Assembly: GCF_000521485.1 (NCBI RefSeq)
Contig: NZ_BAVS01000015.1
Span: 1-64,000 of the forward strand
Length of the DNA: 64,000 nucleotides
Origin: Gracilibacillus boraciitolerans JCM 21714
GTDB taxonomy: Bacteria; Bacillota; Bacilli; Bacillales; Amphibacillaceae
Direction: 5' to 3'
Shown: positions 28,016 through 41,228 of the stretch, piece by piece
How positions within the stretch are numbered: position 1 is the first letter of the stretch
Layout: each line of letters begins with the position of its first letter
Position numbers and translations under genes: made by a program
Notes under the pieces: generated by a model
What the model saw: only the letters and a program-made list of their open reading frames with translations
Told to the model about the DNA's origin: nothing
The model's database searches: none

Positions 28016-28772
28016 TCAACTTTTTTCCTCATAAAAGACTTTCCATAAGTACAACCCCCCCTGTGCCGGTGCTGTATTTCCTGCCTTGGAACGGTCTTTA
28101 ACATGTATAATTTCTGCTATTTCTTCTGGCTTCCTTGTTCCCAACCCCCCCACCTCTAACAAAGTACCAACTATGATCCGTACCATATTATATAAAAAGC
28201 CAGTTCCGCGAACTCGGATAATGATTTTCTCATCCTGTTGTATGACAGCAATATCTGTGATGGTGCGCACCTTTTCTCCCCCTTACGGTACTGTTTGAAC
28301 CACAAAAGGATGTAAAGTCATGTGTTCCGAGAAAACAGCTGCTGGCTTTTTTCATGGCGTCAAGGTTAAGTTGCTCTTTAATAAAATAACTATAATGCCG
28401 TTGAAAGATATCCTTTTTTTCAGTATGTAACAGAATATAACGATATTCTTTATTTTTGACATCGAATCTCGCATGAAAATGATCTGCTACTCTTGTTATA
28501 TGCAATACTTCTATATCCTCTGGCAGCATAGTATTTAACGCCTTTTTCCAATTCTCTACAGGTATTTCTAAATTAGTATCAAAATGAATCACTTGTCCAA
28601 CCGCATGAACACCTTGATCTGTTCTTCCAGAGGCTATTACTCTAACTGGCTGACCTTTATGCATTTTTGTTAATACATTTTCTAACTTACCTTGCACGGT
28701 TCGGGCATTTGGTTGTATTTGATAACCGGCAAAATTTGTCCCATCGTAACTTATTGTAGCTTTTAATCTCAT
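28016..28772 (-). CDS. truA: tRNA pseudouridine synthase A (one frameshift)
   Basis: TruA makes pseudouridine at positions 38-40 of the tRNA anticodon stem. The catalytic Asp is in ASGRTDQGVHAVGQVIHFD (about residue 53). Other motifs: FHARFDVKNKEYRY, FLGTHDFTSFCG, and in the second half GTGFLYNMVRIIVGTLLEVG. One extra base in C5 28278-28282 breaks the frame; correction reads STVRGEKVRTITDI and gives about 251 aa. C7 runs at about 28056 and 28145 probably each added one Gly (usual AQGLYLW and EVGLG). It follows ecfT as in other Bacillales. Confidence 0.92.
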
Positions 28773-28783
28773 TACTTTGCTCC

Positions 28784-29585
28784 TTAATTTCTTAAGCTAA
28801 AAAAGATGATAATGATTACCAGATAAAAAAGGAATGCCTGATAATCTACAGATGTGAATCGTAACACTCTCAGTTTTGTTCTTCCCTCACTACCCCTATA
28901 TCCTCTTGCTTCCATTGCCATCGCTAAATCCTCCGCACGTTTGAATGCACTAATAAATAAAGGAACCAACAAGGGTACAATGGCATACATTCTATCTTTC
29001 ATCGAACCGGTGCGGAAGTCAACACCCCCGTGATGCCTGTGCCTTGGAAATCTTCTCCGTCTCCTCTAAAAGCGTTGGAATAAAGCGCAGGGAAATCGAC
29101 ATCATTAATGCTAACTCGTGAACCGGTACTTTGATTTTTTTTAATGGGGGGGCAAATAATTCTTCAATTGCATCTGTTATTTCCATTGGAGATGTTGTTA
29201 AGGTTAACAGCGACGTTACTAACACTAACAGAAAAAAACGAAATGCAATCGATAATCCTTGAATCACACCACCTTGATAAATGACAAAACTGCCAATTTC
29301 CCATAAGACCGGTCCGTCTCTCGTAATAAAAAGATGAAGAATAAAAGTGAAAACAATTAGAAACCATACAGGAGTAATCCCTCTAATAATATAAGGTATT
29401 GATATTCTTGACAATAGTACAAGCATTACAGCAAAGAGTGTTAGCCATCCATAACTCTGCACATTATTAGCAAAAAAAACAATAATAACAAAACTGAAAA
29501 TTGCAATCATCTTTGTGCGAGGATCAAGACGGTGTAAAAGCGATGTACCTGGTACAAATTGCCCTATAATCATTAAAGACTTCAT
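28784..29585 (-). CDS. ecfT: ECF transporter transmembrane protein EcfT (one frameshift)
   Basis: The shared membrane scaffold of energy-coupling factor transporters, which work with different substrate-binding S components for vitamins and metals. About 266 aa with five to six hydrophobic segments. The two coupling motifs with Ala-Arg-Gly appear as [11 protein letters not shown] (after correction) and AMEARGYRG. One extra base in C5 29025-29029 breaks the frame. FAPPLKK has a C7 run, probably one extra Pro. It overlaps the end of ecfA2. No S component is coded nearby, as is normal for the shared module. Confidence 0.92.
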
Positions 29586-30453
29586 TTCTGCCTTTTCTCC
29601 CTAATCTGCTCTGCAATTTGCTTTGCTAACTCTTTAGCGGACTGACGTTGATAACGAATTGTTCCATAAAATTTTTGATTGAATGTGTTAATTAATGTAA
29701 GTATTTCAGGTACCTCAAGATTTACTCCTTTTAATTGTTCTGCATTAGAAAAAACATCTTCAGGTGTTCCATCCATATACACCTTACCGTTTGCTAAGAC
29801 AATAATACGGTCCGCATACTTTAATGCCTGATCCATCTGATGGGTCACTAATATGGTTGTCATTCGTTTAGATAGATGCAAGTGATAAAACATCTCCATG
29901 ATTTCCTTTTGCCCTTTTGGGTCTAATCCAGCAGTGGCTCATCTAAAATCAATACTTCTGGTTCCATCGCGAGTACGCCAGCAATAGCCACTCTTCGCAT
30001 TTGTCCTCCACTTAATTCAAATGGTGACTTCTCGAGAAGTGACTCCGATATTCCTACTTTTTCGATTGAAGTTAGAACTCGTGATGTTATTTCCTGGTTA
30101 GGAACATGAAAATTATGTGGTCCAAAACTGATATCCCGTTCCACTGTTTCTTCAAATAGCTGATGCTCTGGATACTGAAATACGATACCTACTTTTCCCC
30201 TTAGTTTCTTCAGATCCTGCCGTTTATTATCCTTTGATAAGAGATAGTCACCCACCATCACGGCACCTTCTGTTGGAAGTAATAATCCATTGATATGCTG
30301 GAGTAACGTTGACTTACCAGAGCCAGTATGACCTACAATAGCAATAAGTTCCCCCCCGGTAGAAACAGTGAAATTAATATCATGAAGGGCTTGATATGCA
30401 TAAGGAGTATGGGGTTGATAGGTATAGTTTACATGTCTAAATTGGATGTCCAT
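29582..30453 (-). CDS. ecfA2: ECF transporter ATPase EcfA2 (one frameshift)
   Basis: One of the two ABC ATPases of the shared ECF module. Walker [12 protein letters not shown] loop [16 protein letters not shown], signature [15 protein letters not shown], Walker B LILDEP and, in the second frame, the H loop [14 protein letters not shown]. One base is missing near 29935; restoring it gives [17 protein letters not shown] and about 290 aa. Its start lies inside the end of ecfA1 (25-nt overlap). A C7 run at about 30353 probably adds one Gly in TGGELIAI. Confidence 0.92.
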
Positions 30454-31264
30454 AATTCGCGGATAAACTCCTCATCATTTAATGGATATAGCGAAAATTG
30501 AAAGCCATACTGCTCAAGCTCCTTTGCCAGTTCTACAGTAAACGGCAAGGTCAACCCGATTGCTTCCAGCTCTTCAGGATGCGAAAATAGATTTTTTTTT
30601 GTGGTATCCATAAACAGCTGTCCTTCGTTCATTACCAAAATACGATCGGCCAGATAAATCTCACTTAAATCATGTGTAATCATTAGCATCGTGAAATTTA
30701 CCTGTTTTCTTAATTGACTAATTATTGATAAAATTTCTTTACGTCCTTTGGGATCTAACATCGAGGTTGCTTCATCAAGTAGTAATATTTCCGGTTTCAT
30801 TGCCATAACACTGGCGATAGCTACACGTTGTTTTTGACCTCCAGACAGATTGTGTGGTTCATACTCTAGATATCCTTCCAAACCAACACTTTTTAAACTA
30901 TTAGTAATACGCTCTAACATTTCCAAACGGGGAACACCACGATTTTCTAAGCCAAAGGCAACATCATCTCTCACAGTAATTCCCACAAACTGATTTTCCG
31001 GATTTTGAAAAACCATCCCAATATTTCGACGAATTTCCCAAACATTCGTAAGATTTATCTCCTGGCTATCAATTAATACTTCACCATGCTGGGGGGGTAA
31101 AAGAAGTCCGTTAGCCAACTTTGCAATTGTTGATTTACCTGAACCATTATGGCCTAGTACCGCAATGATTTCACCTTCCTCTATCACCATATTAAAATTT
31201 GCAAAACCCATGGGGACTCTTTATTGTACCGAAAACAAACGTTTCGAAACTCAATCGCTGGCAT
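30429..31264 (-). CDS. ecfA1: ECF transporter ATPase EcfA1 (one frameshift)
   Basis: The first ATPase of the ECF module. Walker [14 protein letters not shown] loop [16 protein letters not shown], signature [14 protein letters not shown], Walker [16 protein letters not shown]. The start is placed at the ATG 31264 ([19 protein letters not shown]); one A is missing near 31197, after which the frame joins [14 protein letters not shown]. Without this correction the gene would lose its first 20 residues. A C7 run near 31092 probably adds one Pro. It follows the rplQ terminator by about 180 bp, so it has its own promoter. Confidence 0.92.
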
Positions 31265-31447
31265 TATGGTTACTCCCTTATATCCTTTATTTCCCGGGTA
31301 ATATTCTTATATATATTATAACATAATGTAAACTTTCATCAGTAGATTTCTTGATTGCAATTATTGCCGCAGTTAACTTAAGCTCTATCATATTTTGACA
31401 ATACAGTACATAAGCTGCGTATACATAAAACTTTATTTAAATTAGTA

Positions 31448-31510
31448 TAAAAACAAAAAAGGGCCTGGATGCACCTCATGATGAGAACTGCTCCTGCCCC
31501 CCCTTGCTTT
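31448..31510 (-). terminator. Terminator of the alpha operon after rplQ
   Basis: A long imperfect hairpin (GGGCCTGGATGCACCTC against GAGAACTGCTCCTGCCCC) followed on the minus strand by TTTTTTG, about 15 nt after the rplQ stop. Confidence 0.85.
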
Positions 31511-31524
31511 TTGCTGATGTTAGA

Positions 31525-31878
31525 TTATACTAACTCAATAATTGCCATTTCGGCACCATCGCCACGACGTGGTCCTAATTTAAGCACTCGTGTATATCCA
31601 CCTTGGCGTTCTTCATAACGGCCAGCAATGTCATTGAATAACTTTTGTACCGCTACTTCGTCTTCATTTGCTTCAGTGTTGTATAAAAACGCTGCTGCCT
31701 GACGACGTGCGTGAATATCTCCACGTTTACCAAGTGTAATCATTTTCTCTACCACTGAACGCAATTCTTTTGCTTTCGCTTCAGTTGTTTCTAAACGTTC
31801 ATGTATAATAAGATCAGTAGCTAAGCCACGTAGTAATGCCTTGCGTTGATCTGTTGTACGTCCTAGTTTTCTAACCAT
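31525..31878 (-). CDS. rplQ: 50S ribosomal protein bL17
   Basis: 117 aa: [59 protein letters not shown]. Last gene of the alpha operon, 43 nt after rpoA, with AAGGAGG before the ATG. Confidence 0.97.
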   Translation of the reverse strand: MVRKLGRTTDQRKALLRGLATDLIIHERLETTEAKAKELRSVVEKMITLGKRGDIHARRQAAAFLYNTEANEDEVAVQKLFNDIAGRYEERQGGYTRVLKLGPRRGDGAEMAIIELV

Positions 31879-31921
31879 GGAATAAACCTCCTTCGTTCAA
31901 AATCTCGTAAAGGTGTTACAA

Positions 31922-32866
31922 TTAATCTTCGTTTCGTAGTCCAAGTCCTAAATCTTCTAACTTGTGTTTCACTTCTTCAAGTGATTTTCGACCTAAATTT
32001 CGGACTTTCATCATATCATCTTCTGATTTATGAGCTAATTCCTGAACCGTATTAATACCTGCTCTTTTTAGGCAGTTATATGAACGGACAGACAAATCAA
32101 GTTCTTCAATCGTCATTTCTAACACTTTTTCTTTCTGATCTTCTTCCTTTTCGATCATGATTTCTGCATTTTTCGCTTCATCTGTTAATCCAACGAAAAT
32201 ATTAATATGCTCAGTGAAGATTTTAGCACCTAAAGATACTGCTTCTTCTGGGCGTATACTTCCGTCTGTTTGAATATCAAAAGTAAGTTTATCATAGTTG
32301 GCATCTTCACCAACACGGGTATTTTCTACTTGATAAGTTACTTTAGATACTGGAGTAAAGATAGAATCGACCGGAATAACACCAATTGGGCGATCATCAT
32401 GGTTATTAACATCAGCTGGACGATATCCTCGACCACTTTGCGCTGATATTTTCATTTTCAGATGACCATTACTACTTACAGTAGCTATATGAAGATCCGG
32501 ATTCAATATTTCGACGTCACTATCAAAAATAATATCTGCAGCAGTAACTTTACCTTCTCCTTGCACATCAACTTCTAGTGTCTTTTCTTCATCGGAATAA
32601 ATTTTAAGAGCTAAATCTTTTAAGTTTATGATGATAGTTGTAACATCTTCTACAACTCCATCTACTGTAGAGAATTCATGCAACGCTCCATCAATTTGAA
32701 CAGATGTGACAGCAGCGCCAGGGAGTGAAGATAATAAAATACGTCGCAAGGAGTTACCAAGTGTAGTTCCATATCCACGTTCTAGTGGTTCTACTACGAA
32801 TTTACCATAAGTAGCATCCTCACTGATTTCAACTGTTTCTATTTTTGGTTTTTCAATTTCGATCAT
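31922..32866 (-). CDS. rpoA: DNA-directed RNA polymerase subunit alpha
   Basis: 314 aa. The N-terminal assembly domain (about 1-228) has [20 protein letters not shown]; the C-terminal domain (about 245-305) with [20 protein letters not shown] and [15 protein letters not shown] contacts UP elements and activators. It follows rpsK by about 200 bp, a larger gap than elsewhere in the operon, which contains a perfect palindrome. Confidence 0.98.
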   Translation of the reverse strand: MIEIEKPKIETVEISEDATYGKFVVEPLERGYGTTLGNSLRRILLSSLPGAAVTSVQIDGALHEFSTVDGVVEDVTTIIINLKDLALKIYSDEEKTLEVDVQGEGKVTAADIIFDSDVEILNPDLHIATVSSNGHLKMKISAQSGRGYRPADVNNHDDRPIGVIPVDSIFTPVSKVTYQVENTRVGEDANYDKLTFDIQTDGSIRPEEAVSLGAKIFTEHINIFVGLTDEAKNAEIMIEKEEDQKEKVLEMTIEELDLSVRSYNCLKRAGINTVQELAHKSEDDMMKVRNLGRKSLEEVKHKLEDLGLGLRNED

Positions 32867-32898
32867 CTATTAAACCCTCCTCTAAAACGTCGAAACCC

Positions 32899-32920
32899 CG
32901 GTTAGACTATAGTCTAACCG
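32899..32920 (-). promoter_or_regulatory. Perfect 22-bp palindrome between rpsK and rpoA
   Basis: CGGTTAGACTATAGTCTAACCG is its own reverse complement. It is 32 nt upstream of the rpoA start in a 203-bp gap that holds no gene. As RNA it would form a 10-bp hairpin near the rpoA ribosome binding site; as DNA it could be an operator or an mRNA processing site. No T run follows, so it is not a usual terminator. Confidence 0.6.
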
Positions 32921-33069
32921 AAATTCCCCAGGTAGGCAGTTCCCGTTTCTGCTCTATGCAATTGTAATCCTTTGTCTGTCAAATCCTATGGAATATGCCA
33001 TAATTCGAAAAAAACTTTATTATGCTATCATAAACCATTATAGACAGATAAACAAATAATATACTGTAA

Positions 33070-33459
33070 TTATACTCGACGACGTTTTGGTGGGCGACAA
33101 CCATTGTGAGGAACTGGTGTTACATCACGAATGGCAGTTACTTCTAATCCAACTGCCTGTAATGAACGGATAGCCGCTTCACGACCTGCACCAGGACCTT
33201 TTACTGTTACATCAATAGTTTTGACACCATGATCTTGAGCGGCTTTTCCTGCTGCTTCTGCAGCCATTTGTGCTGCAAAAGGAGTAGATTTACGAGAACC
33301 TTTAAAGCCTAGCGCTCCTGCACTACTCCAGCTAAGTGCATTACCTTGTACATCTGTAATCGTAACAATCGTATTATTGAATGTAGAACGGATATGCGCG
33401 ATACCCGTATCTATATTCTTTTTCACTCTACGTTTACGTGTATTTGATTTACGAGCCAT
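33070..33459 (-). CDS. rpsK: 30S ribosomal protein uS11
   Basis: 129 aa: [57 protein letters not shown]. 23 nt after rpsM with a GGAGG site. Confidence 0.98.
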   Translation of the reverse strand: MARKSNTRKRRVKKNIDTGIAHIRSTFNNTIVTITDVQGNALSWSSAGALGFKGSRKSTPFAAQMAAEAAGKAAQDHGVKTIDVTVKGPGAGREAAIRSLQAVGLEVTAIRDVTPVPHNGCRPPKRRRV

Positions 33460-33482
33460 ATGTTAGCAAACCTCCTTTATTA

Positions 33483-33848
33483 TTATTTCTTTTTGTTAGC
33501 CATTGTTTTTCTTGGACCTTTACGAGTACGAGAGTTGTTTTTCGTATTTTGTCCTCGTACTGGTAAACCACGACGATGTCGAATACCACGATAGGTTCCA
33601 ATTTCAATTAGACGTTTAATATTAAGGGATACTTCACGACGAAGATCACCTTCAACAGTGACACTATCCAATTTTTGACGAATTTGAGATAATTCTTCTT
33701 CTGTTAAATCACGAACACGAGTGTTTTCGTCCACTCCTGCTTCTTCTAATACCTTCTTAGCAGTTGTTTTACCAATACCATAAATATAGGTTAAAGCAAT
33801 CACTACACGTTTATCACGCGGAATATCTACTCCAGAAATACGTGCCAT
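33483..33848 (-). CDS. rpsM: 30S ribosomal protein uS13
   Basis: 121 aa: [55 protein letters not shown]. It follows rpmJ by 17 nt. Confidence 0.98.
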   Translation of the reverse strand: MARISGVDIPRDKRVVIALTYIYGIGKTTAKKVLEEAGVDENTRVRDLTEEELSQIRQKLDSVTVEGDLRREVSLNIKRLIEIGTYRGIRHRRGLPVRGQNTKNNSRTRKGPRKTMANKKK

Positions 33849-33865
33849 AGACTGATTCCACCTCC

Positions 33866-34009
<144 letters not shown>

Positions 34010-34228
34010 TTATTTATAACGGTACGTAATACGACCTCTTGTTAAATCATATGGAGAAAGCTCAACCGTTACTTTATCTCCAGGCAGAATACGAATAAAG
34101 TGCATTCTGATTTTACCTGAAACATGTGCAAGTACGGTATGACCATTCTCTAGTTCTACTTTAAACTGTGCATTAGGTAAAGTATCTGTTACTGTACCTT
34201 CTACTTCAATTGCATCGTCTTTCGTCAT
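34010..34228 (-). CDS. infA: Translation initiation factor IF-1
   Basis: 72 aa, one S1-like OB fold: [53 protein letters not shown]. Its start lies within the last 23 bases of the KOW-protein gene, so the two are translationally coupled. Confidence 0.97.
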   Translation of the reverse strand: MTKDDAIEVEGTVTDTLPNAQFKVELENGHTVLAHVSGKIRMHFIRILPGDKVTVELSPYDLTRGRITYRYK

Positions 34229-34541
34229 CGAGTTGATCTCCCTTCTTCAAATCTGTCACACATTCTTCGACAAATTTATTAATAGCATAACGCAACTTTC
34301 CATTGGTTACGCGGCCTGTTTCGAGAAGGCTTCTTTGAACTTCAGGAGACACAAAACGTGTGAACGTAATATGATGGATATTCTTTTTCTTTGGTCGATC
34401 ATATTTACGTTTTTCTCCATCCGCCAACAACACAAAACGACTGTCTACTTTTCTAATTACAATTGCAAACTGACCTGCTTCGCGTCCCTGTAGGATTTGA
34501 ACAACCTGACCTAATTCCGGATAACTCTCCGTATCGCTCAA
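34206..34541 (-). CDS. KOW-domain RNA-binding protein
   Basis: 111 aa. An N-terminal KOW motif ([20 protein letters not shown], about residues 11-30) resembles those of L14e- and L24-type proteins; the rest is charged. A KOW protein sits here before infA in many Bacillales; a role in ribosome assembly or RNA binding is likely but unproven. In B. subtilis the methionine aminopeptidase gene map lies between adk and this gene; here the 86-bp gap leaves no room for it. Confidence 0.85.
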   Translation of the reverse strand: MSDTESYPELGQVVQILQGREAGQFAIVIRKVDSRFVLLADGEKRKYDRPKKKNIHHITFTRFVSPEVQRSLLETGRVTNGKLRYAINKFVEECVTDLKKGDQLDDERRCN

Positions 34542-34627
34542 CCATCATCACCTTCACTTAGGTTTTACGTTATACTTTATCTTAAAGTTGTTGTTAGTAT
34601 CATTATACCAACTTTAACGATAATCAT

Positions 34628-35326
<699 letters not shown>

Positions 35327-36621
35327 CTATTTAATAAAGCCTTTATAATTTCGTTTTACTAGCTGTCCTTCTAATTGTTTCATCGTTTGTAATGCAACAC
35401 CAACAACTATTAGTAAACCAGTTCCACCAATTTGTACTGATTGAGCAAGCCAGCTAAATCACCTAAAATTAAAGGTAATACAGCCACCGTCGCCAAGAAA
35501 ATAGATCCAACAAAAGTTAGTCGATACATAACACGAGTTAAATATGTCTCCGTAGTTTTTCCCGGGCGAATACCAGGAATATAGCCACCCTGTTTCTTTA
35601 AATTATCTGCCATTTGTTCCGGATTTACTTGAACAAATGTATAGAAATACGTAAATGCGATGATTAGTACAACGTAGATAATCATACCAGTTACGTTTGT
35701 ATAATCAAAAATCCGGGAGATTGTCATCGCGATTTCATTGTTTTCAAAGAAACCTGCTATTGTACGTGGTGCAATGATAAATGATATCGCAAAAATGACT
35801 GGTATTACTCCTGCAGCATTTACTTTTAACGGTAAATGTGTAGAATGTCCACCTACTGGTGATCGATTTACTAAACGCTTCGCATATTGTACAGGAATTT
35901 TACGTAATGCTTGCTGAATAAAGATAACACCAACGGTTACTGCTATAACAAGCAATACGATCAATAGTACAATAATGATATTCAGGAAGAGCTCATCTCC
36001 TGCACCAGATCCGAAATATTGTGCATAAATTTGATTAACACCATTCGGAATGGCTGCAACGATACCCGCAAATATTAGGATAGAGATACCATTACCCACA
36101 CCGTTTGCAGTAATTTGTTCTCCTAACCACATAAGAAATGCAGTACCACTTGTTAACACAAGGGCAATAACTAAGAATTTTCCAACACCAGGATCACTAA
36201 TTAATAGACCACCGGACATTTGATTAAATCCTATAGACATCGCGCAAGCTTGTATAAACGCCAATCCGATTGTTGCATAACGCGTAACCTGTGCTAATTT
36301 TTTACGTCCCATTTCTCCTTGCTTTTTCCACTCAGAGAATTTTTGAACAACATCCATTTGCAATAATTGCATAATGATGGATGCAGTGATGTAAGGCATA
36401 ATCCCCATTGCAAAGATGGAGAAGTTTTGCAATGCTCCACCACCAAATGTATTTAGTAAACCAAATACATTCTGTTCATTCATAAAATCTATAGCACTGC
36501 GATCTGTAAATGGAACTGGAATGAATGTTCCAATTCGAAATACAATTAACATAAGAAGTGTAAATACTATCTTTTGTCTAATATCTGCCACACGCACAAA
36601 ATTGGAGATTGTATGGAACAT
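35327..36621 (-). CDS. secY: Protein translocase subunit SecY (one frameshift)
   Basis: The central channel of the Sec translocon, ten membrane helices, about 431 aa after correction. Motifs: [59 protein letters not shown]. One base is missing near 35455; restoring it joins [20 protein letters not shown] to the C-terminal [18 protein letters not shown]. Its ATG overlaps the rplO stop (TAATG). Confidence 0.96.
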
Positions 36622-37058
36622 TAAATCACCTCAGTTTGACCGCCCGCTGCTTCAATTGCTTCTTTAGCTGAAGCAGAAAACTTATGAGCTTTTACGGTTA
36701 ATTTCTTTTCTAATTTTCCATTTCCAAGAATCTTAACGCCAGACTTTACCTTACTTATGGTACCTGTCTCAAGTAAAAACTCAGGTGTCACTTCAGTACC
36801 CTCATCAAAGTTGTTTAATGTTTCTACGTTTACAACAGCGAAATCCTTACGGTTAATATTAGTAAAACCACGTTTAGGTAAGCGTTGGAATAAAGGCATT
36901 TGTCCACCTTCAAAACCTAAACGAACACCTCCACCTGAACGTGAATTTTGTCCATTATGACCTCGTCCGGAAGTTTTACCATTTCCTGATGACATACCGC
37001 GACCTACTCGATTACGGTCTTTCTTCGCTTGTGATGGTTTTAATTCATGAAGTTTCAT
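36621..37058 (-). CDS. rplO: 50S ribosomal protein uL15
   Basis: 145 aa: [50 protein letters not shown]. Gly- and Arg-rich N-terminus as usual. 28 nt after rpmD. Confidence 0.98.
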   Translation of the reverse strand: MKLHELKPSQAKKDRNRVGRGMSSGNGKTSGRGHNGQNSRSGGGVRLGFEGGQMPLFQRLPKRGFTNINRKDFAVVNVETLNNFDEGTEVTPEFLLETGTISKVKSGVKILGNGKLEKKLTVKAHKFSASAKEAIEAAGGQTEVI

Positions 37059-37086
37059 GCGAGCACCTCCTTCTAAAACTAATTTT

Positions 37087-37269
37087 TTATACTTCTTTCA
37101 CGTCTATTAAATGTGATACTTTATTAATCATGCCTCGCACGACAGGAGTATCTTCACGGACTACTGATTGATGAATCTTTCTAAGACCAAGTGTTTGAAC
37201 AGTAGCTTTTTGAACTTCTGATCTACCGATGACACTGCGCTTGAGGGTGATTTCTATCTTGTTAGACAT
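37087..37269 (-). CDS. rpmD: 50S ribosomal protein uL30
   Basis: 60 aa: [40 protein letters not shown]. It starts 13 nt after the corrected rpsE stop. Confidence 0.97.
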   Translation of the reverse strand: MSNKIEITLKRSVIGRSEVQKATVQTLGLRKIHQSVVREDTPVVRGMINKVSHLIDVKEV

Positions 37270-37282
37270 CTGTTTTCCCTCC

Positions 37283-37790
37283 TTATCCTAACAATTCTTC
37301 TACAGACTTGCCACGAAGTTTTTGCTACTTCCTCTGCACGTTTTAATTCTCGTAATCCATTAATAGTGGCACGAACCATATTAATTGGTGTATTAGATCC
37401 TAACGATTTAGACAAGATATCACCTACACCAGAAAGTTCTAATACAGCACGTACAGGTCCACCAGCAATAATTCCAGTACCTTCAACAGCAGGTTTCATT
37501 AAGATGTTTCCAGCTCCGAATTTACCATTAATTTCATGAGGAATTGTCGTACCTACAATTGGTACATTAACTAAGTTTTTCTTAGCATCATCAATTGCTT
37601 TTTTTATCGCTTCTGGTACTTCTTGTGCTTTACCAGTACCGAATCCTACATGACCATTTTTATCTCCCACTACAACCAGCGCAGCAAAACGAAAACGGCG
37701 TCCACCTTTTACAACCTTTGCAACACGGTTGATTGTTACAACACGTTCTTCTAAATCCAATTTGTTTGTGTCGATGTTAGTACGCAACAT
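37283..37790 (-). CDS. rpsE: 30S ribosomal protein uS5 (one frameshift near the end)
   Basis: About 168 aa: [79 protein letters not shown]. One extra T in 37319-37323 shifts the last 14 codons. Correction gives [16 protein letters not shown] and a stop at 37283, just before the rpmD ribosome binding site. Without it the protein would run into rpmD with an abnormal tail. Start at ATG 37790; the next codon TTG could also serve. Confidence 0.96.
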
Positions 37791-37808
37791 ATGTCCCTCC
37801 TTTAATAA

Positions 37809-38171
37809 TTAAAATTCAAGACCTGCCTCGCGGGCAGCATCTGCTAGAGATTTAACTCGACCATGATATAAATATCCACCACGATCAAAAACAACACTTT
37901 TGATGCCTTTGTCGACCGCGCGTTTAGCAATTAATTCGCCAACTTGTTTTGCGGCTTCGACATTTCCAGTTGCTTCTAAGTTTAATTCTTTATCTACAGT
38001 AGATGCACTTGCTAATGTCACGTTGTTCACGTCATCGATTAGTTGTGCATAAATGTGTTTATTTGAACGAAATACATTAAGACGTGGTCGTTGCTCCGTT
38101 CCAAACAAATCTTTACGGATACGCAAATGTCTTTTTTGACGTACATTATTTTTATTAGGCTTTGTGATCAT
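37809..38171 (-). CDS. rplR: 50S ribosomal protein uL18
   Basis: 120 aa: [48 protein letters not shown] at the end. It binds 5S rRNA. Confidence 0.98.
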   Translation of the reverse strand: MITKPNKNNVRQKRHLRIRKDLFGTEQRPRLNVFRSNKHIYAQLIDDVNNVTLASASTVDKELNLEATGNVEAAKQVGELIAKRAVDKGIKSVVFDRGGYLYHGRVKSLADAAREAGLEF

Positions 38172-38204
38172 CTAGGTCACTCCTTTCTGCTTCCTTACCT
38201 AAAC

Positions 38205-38741
38205 TTACTTAGCAGTCTTACCTTCTTTTCGACGTACATATTCGCCTTGATAACGGATCCCTTTACCTTTATATGGCTCAGGTGGACGAATTGCTCGGAT
38301 ATTGGCTGCTACAGCACCAACTAATTCTTTGTCGATACCTTTTATGATAACTTTTGTATTGGCTGGAACTTCAATTTCGATTCCTTCAATTGATTCAATT
38401 TCTACAGGGTGAGAATACCCAGCATTGACAACTAGTTTGTTACCTTGTTTTTGAGCACGGTACCCAACACCTTGAATTTCAAGAGTCTTTTCAAAGCCAT
38501 TGTGAACACCTTCAACCATGTTCCCAATAATGCTTCGAGTCGTGCCGTGTAATGCTTTATGTTGTTTACTGTCACTAGGACGTGCAACAGTAAGAATGTT
38601 ATCATCAAGGTTTATTTTCATCTCACTGTTAAATGAACGACTTAATTCACCTTTAGGACCTTTTACTGTTACATTACTTCCATCAATTTTCACTTCCACA
38701 CCTTGTGGAATTTCTAATATTTTTAAGCCTATACGAGACAT
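38205..38741 (-). CDS. rplF: 50S ribosomal protein uL6
   Basis: 178 aa from the ATG 38741, 9 nt after GGAGG; an ATG six bases earlier is too close to that site. Motifs: [53 protein letters not shown]. Confidence 0.97.
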   Translation of the reverse strand: MSRIGLKILEIPQGVEVKIDGSNVTVKGPKGELSRSFNSEMKINLDDNILTVARPSDSKQHKALHGTTRSIIGNMVEGVHNGFEKTLEIQGVGYRAQKQGNKLVVNAGYSHPVEIESIEGIEIEVPANTKVIIKGIDKELVGAVAANIRAIRPPEPYKGKGIRYQGEYVRRKEGKTAK

Positions 38742-38771
38742 GTACATGCACCTCCTGTCTTCTTGAGATTC

Positions 38772-39170
38772 TTACCAAATATATGCTAGCACTTCGCCAC
38801 CGATTGCTTGTGAGCGTGCTTCTTTATCAGATAGTACACCTTTTGAAGTAGAAACGATCGCAACACCAAGACCATTTAATACCTTAGGTAGTTCGTCGGC
38901 TTTTGCATAAACACGTAATCCAGGTTTGCTAATTTTCTTCAAACCAGTTATAACACGTTCATCGTTTGAACCATACTTCAAAAAGATACGAAGGATTCCT
39001 TGTTTGTCATCCTCTACATATTCATAGTCGCGAATAAATCCTTCACGTTTTAATATATCTGCGATTTCCTTTTTAAGATTCGACGCTGGGAACTCCAACT
39101 TTTCATGGCGTACCATGTTAGCGTTACGAATACGAGTAAGCATATCTGCAATTGGATCTGTCATTGTCAT
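38772..39170 (-). CDS. rpsH: 30S ribosomal protein uS8
   Basis: 132 aa: [40 protein letters not shown] (seen as [11 protein letters not shown]), [28 protein letters not shown] precedes the ATG at 8 nt. Confidence 0.97.
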   Translation of the reverse strand: MTMTDPIADMLTRIRNANMVRHEKLEFPASNLKKEIADILKREGFIRDYEYVEDDKQGILRIFLKYGSNDERVITGLKKISKPGLRVYAKADELPKVLNGLGVAIVSTSKGVLSDKEARSQAIGGEVLAYIW

Positions 39171-39199
39171 TCTTTTTACCTCCTTCCCTAGTCGGGGAT

Positions 39200-39397
<198 letters not shown>

Positions 39398-39414
39398 TTA
39401 TACGAGCTTTTCGC

Positions 39415-39954
39415 TTATTTTTGGAAAGGCATGCCAAGTTGAGTTAATAATTCAGATGCTTCTTCATCTGAATTAGCAGTTGTTACAATAACAACGTCCA
39501 TTCCTCTAACTTTATTTATTTGATCATAATTAATTTCCGGAAAGATTAATTGTTCTTTTACACCTAGTGTGTAATTTCCACGACCATCAAAAGCTTTCTT
39601 TGAAATCCCACGGAAGTCACGTACACGTGGTAGTGAAACATCAATTAGTTTTTGAAGGAAATCGTACATACGCTCACCGCGCAATGTAACTTTCGCACCG
39701 ATTGGCATTCCTTCACGTAGGCGAAAGCCTGCGATTGATTTCTTTGCTTTAGTTATTAAAGGTTTTTGACCAGTGATTAGTGACAGTTCCTCTACTGCAG
39801 CATCTAATGCTTTAGTGTTTTGTACAGCATCACCAACACCCATATTAATAACAATTTTATCTACTTTTGGTACTTCCATTATTGAATCATAATTAAATTT
39901 ATCAACTAGAGAAGTAACAATTTCACTATTATATTTTTCTTTTAAAGTGTTCAT
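39415..39954 (-). CDS. rplE: 50S ribosomal protein uL5
   Basis: 179 aa from ATG 39954 behind [68 protein letters not shown]. It binds 5S rRNA. Confidence 0.97.
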   Translation of the reverse strand: MNTLKEKYNSEIVTSLVDKFNYDSIMEVPKVDKIVINMGVGDAVQNTKALDAAVEELSLITGQKPLITKAKKSIAGFRLREGMPIGAKVTLRGERMYDFLQKLIDVSLPRVRDFRGISKKAFDGRGNYTLGVKEQLIFPEINYDQINKVRGMDVVIVTTANSDEEASELLTQLGMPFQK

Positions 39955-39981
39955 CACGTATACCTCCTTTCATCGCCAGCA

Positions 39982-40293
39982 CTATTTATCTATAGTTTCA
40001 CCAGATTTTTTAGCGATACGAACTTTCTTACCGTCACGTACTTCATATCCAACACGAGTTGGTTCGCCAGATTTAGGATCAACTGGCAATACATTAGAAA
40101 CATGAATCGTTGCTTCTTGATTCAAGATACCACCTTGTGGATTATCCTGAGATGGTTTTGCGTGTTTCTTTACAATGTTAACACCTTCAACAAGAACACG
40201 ATCTTTCTTTGGAAATGCAGCTAATACTTCTCCCTGCTTTCCTTTATCTTTACCTGAAATAACTTGTACTTTATCACCTTTTTTAATATGCAT
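39982..40293 (-). CDS. rplX: 50S ribosomal protein uL24
   Basis: 103 aa with a KOW motif: [56 protein letters not shown]. Confidence 0.98.
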   Translation of the reverse strand: MHIKKGDKVQVISGKDKGKQGEVLAAFPKKDRVLVEGVNIVKKHAKPSQDNPQGGILNQEATIHVSNVLPVDPKSGEPTRVGYEVRDGKKVRIAKKSGETIDK

Positions 40294-40331
40294 GCTATCC
40301 GCACCTCCTTACACGATTTTGCGTAACGTGC

Positions 40332-40736
<405 letters not shown>

Positions 40737-40741
40737 TTAAA

Positions 40742-41005
40742 TTAAATAATTACTGCTTCCTCTACAATCTCTACTAAACGAAAACGTTTTGTTTTGGATT
40801 GTGGTTTAGTTTCCATGATACGAACAACATCACCGATTTTAGCTTGATTGTTTTCATCATGTGTTCTGAATTTCTTGGAGTATCTAACGCGCTTGCCATA
40901 TAAACTATGAAATTTATATGTTTCAACTAAAACAGTTATTGTCTTATCCATTTTGTCAGATACGACACGTCCAGTATAAACTTTACGATTATTACGCTCA
41001 CTCAT
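40742..41005 (-). CDS. rpsQ: 30S ribosomal protein uS17
   Basis: 87 aa: [56 protein letters not shown]. Confidence 0.98.
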   Translation of the reverse strand: MSERNNRKVYTGRVVSDKMDKTITVLVETYKFHSLYGKRVRYSKKFRTHDENNQAKIGDVVRIMETKPQSKTKRFRLVEIVEEAVII

Positions 41006-41024
41006 CTGAGGCTAACCTCCTTTA

Positions 41025-41228
41025 TTATCCGTTATTTACGCTTAGCTCTCGTTCGCGAACAACAGTCTTCATACGTGCAATTGATTTACGCACTTCACGT
41101 AAACGTGCTGTGTTTTCCAATTGGCCAGTAGCTAGTTGGAAACGCAAATTGAAAAGCTCTTCTTTTAATGATTTGATTTTTTGTTCAATTTCGGCAGTGG
41201 TTAGTTCTCTTATTTCATTAGCCTTCAT
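41025..41228 (-). CDS. rpmC: 50S ribosomal protein uL29
   Basis: 67 aa from ATG 41228: [40 protein letters not shown]. Its start overlaps the last codons of rplP by 11 nt, so translation is coupled. Confidence 0.97.
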   Translation of the reverse strand: MKANEIRELTTAEIEQKIKSLKEELFNLRFQLATGQLENTARLREVRKSIARMKTVVRERELSVNNG

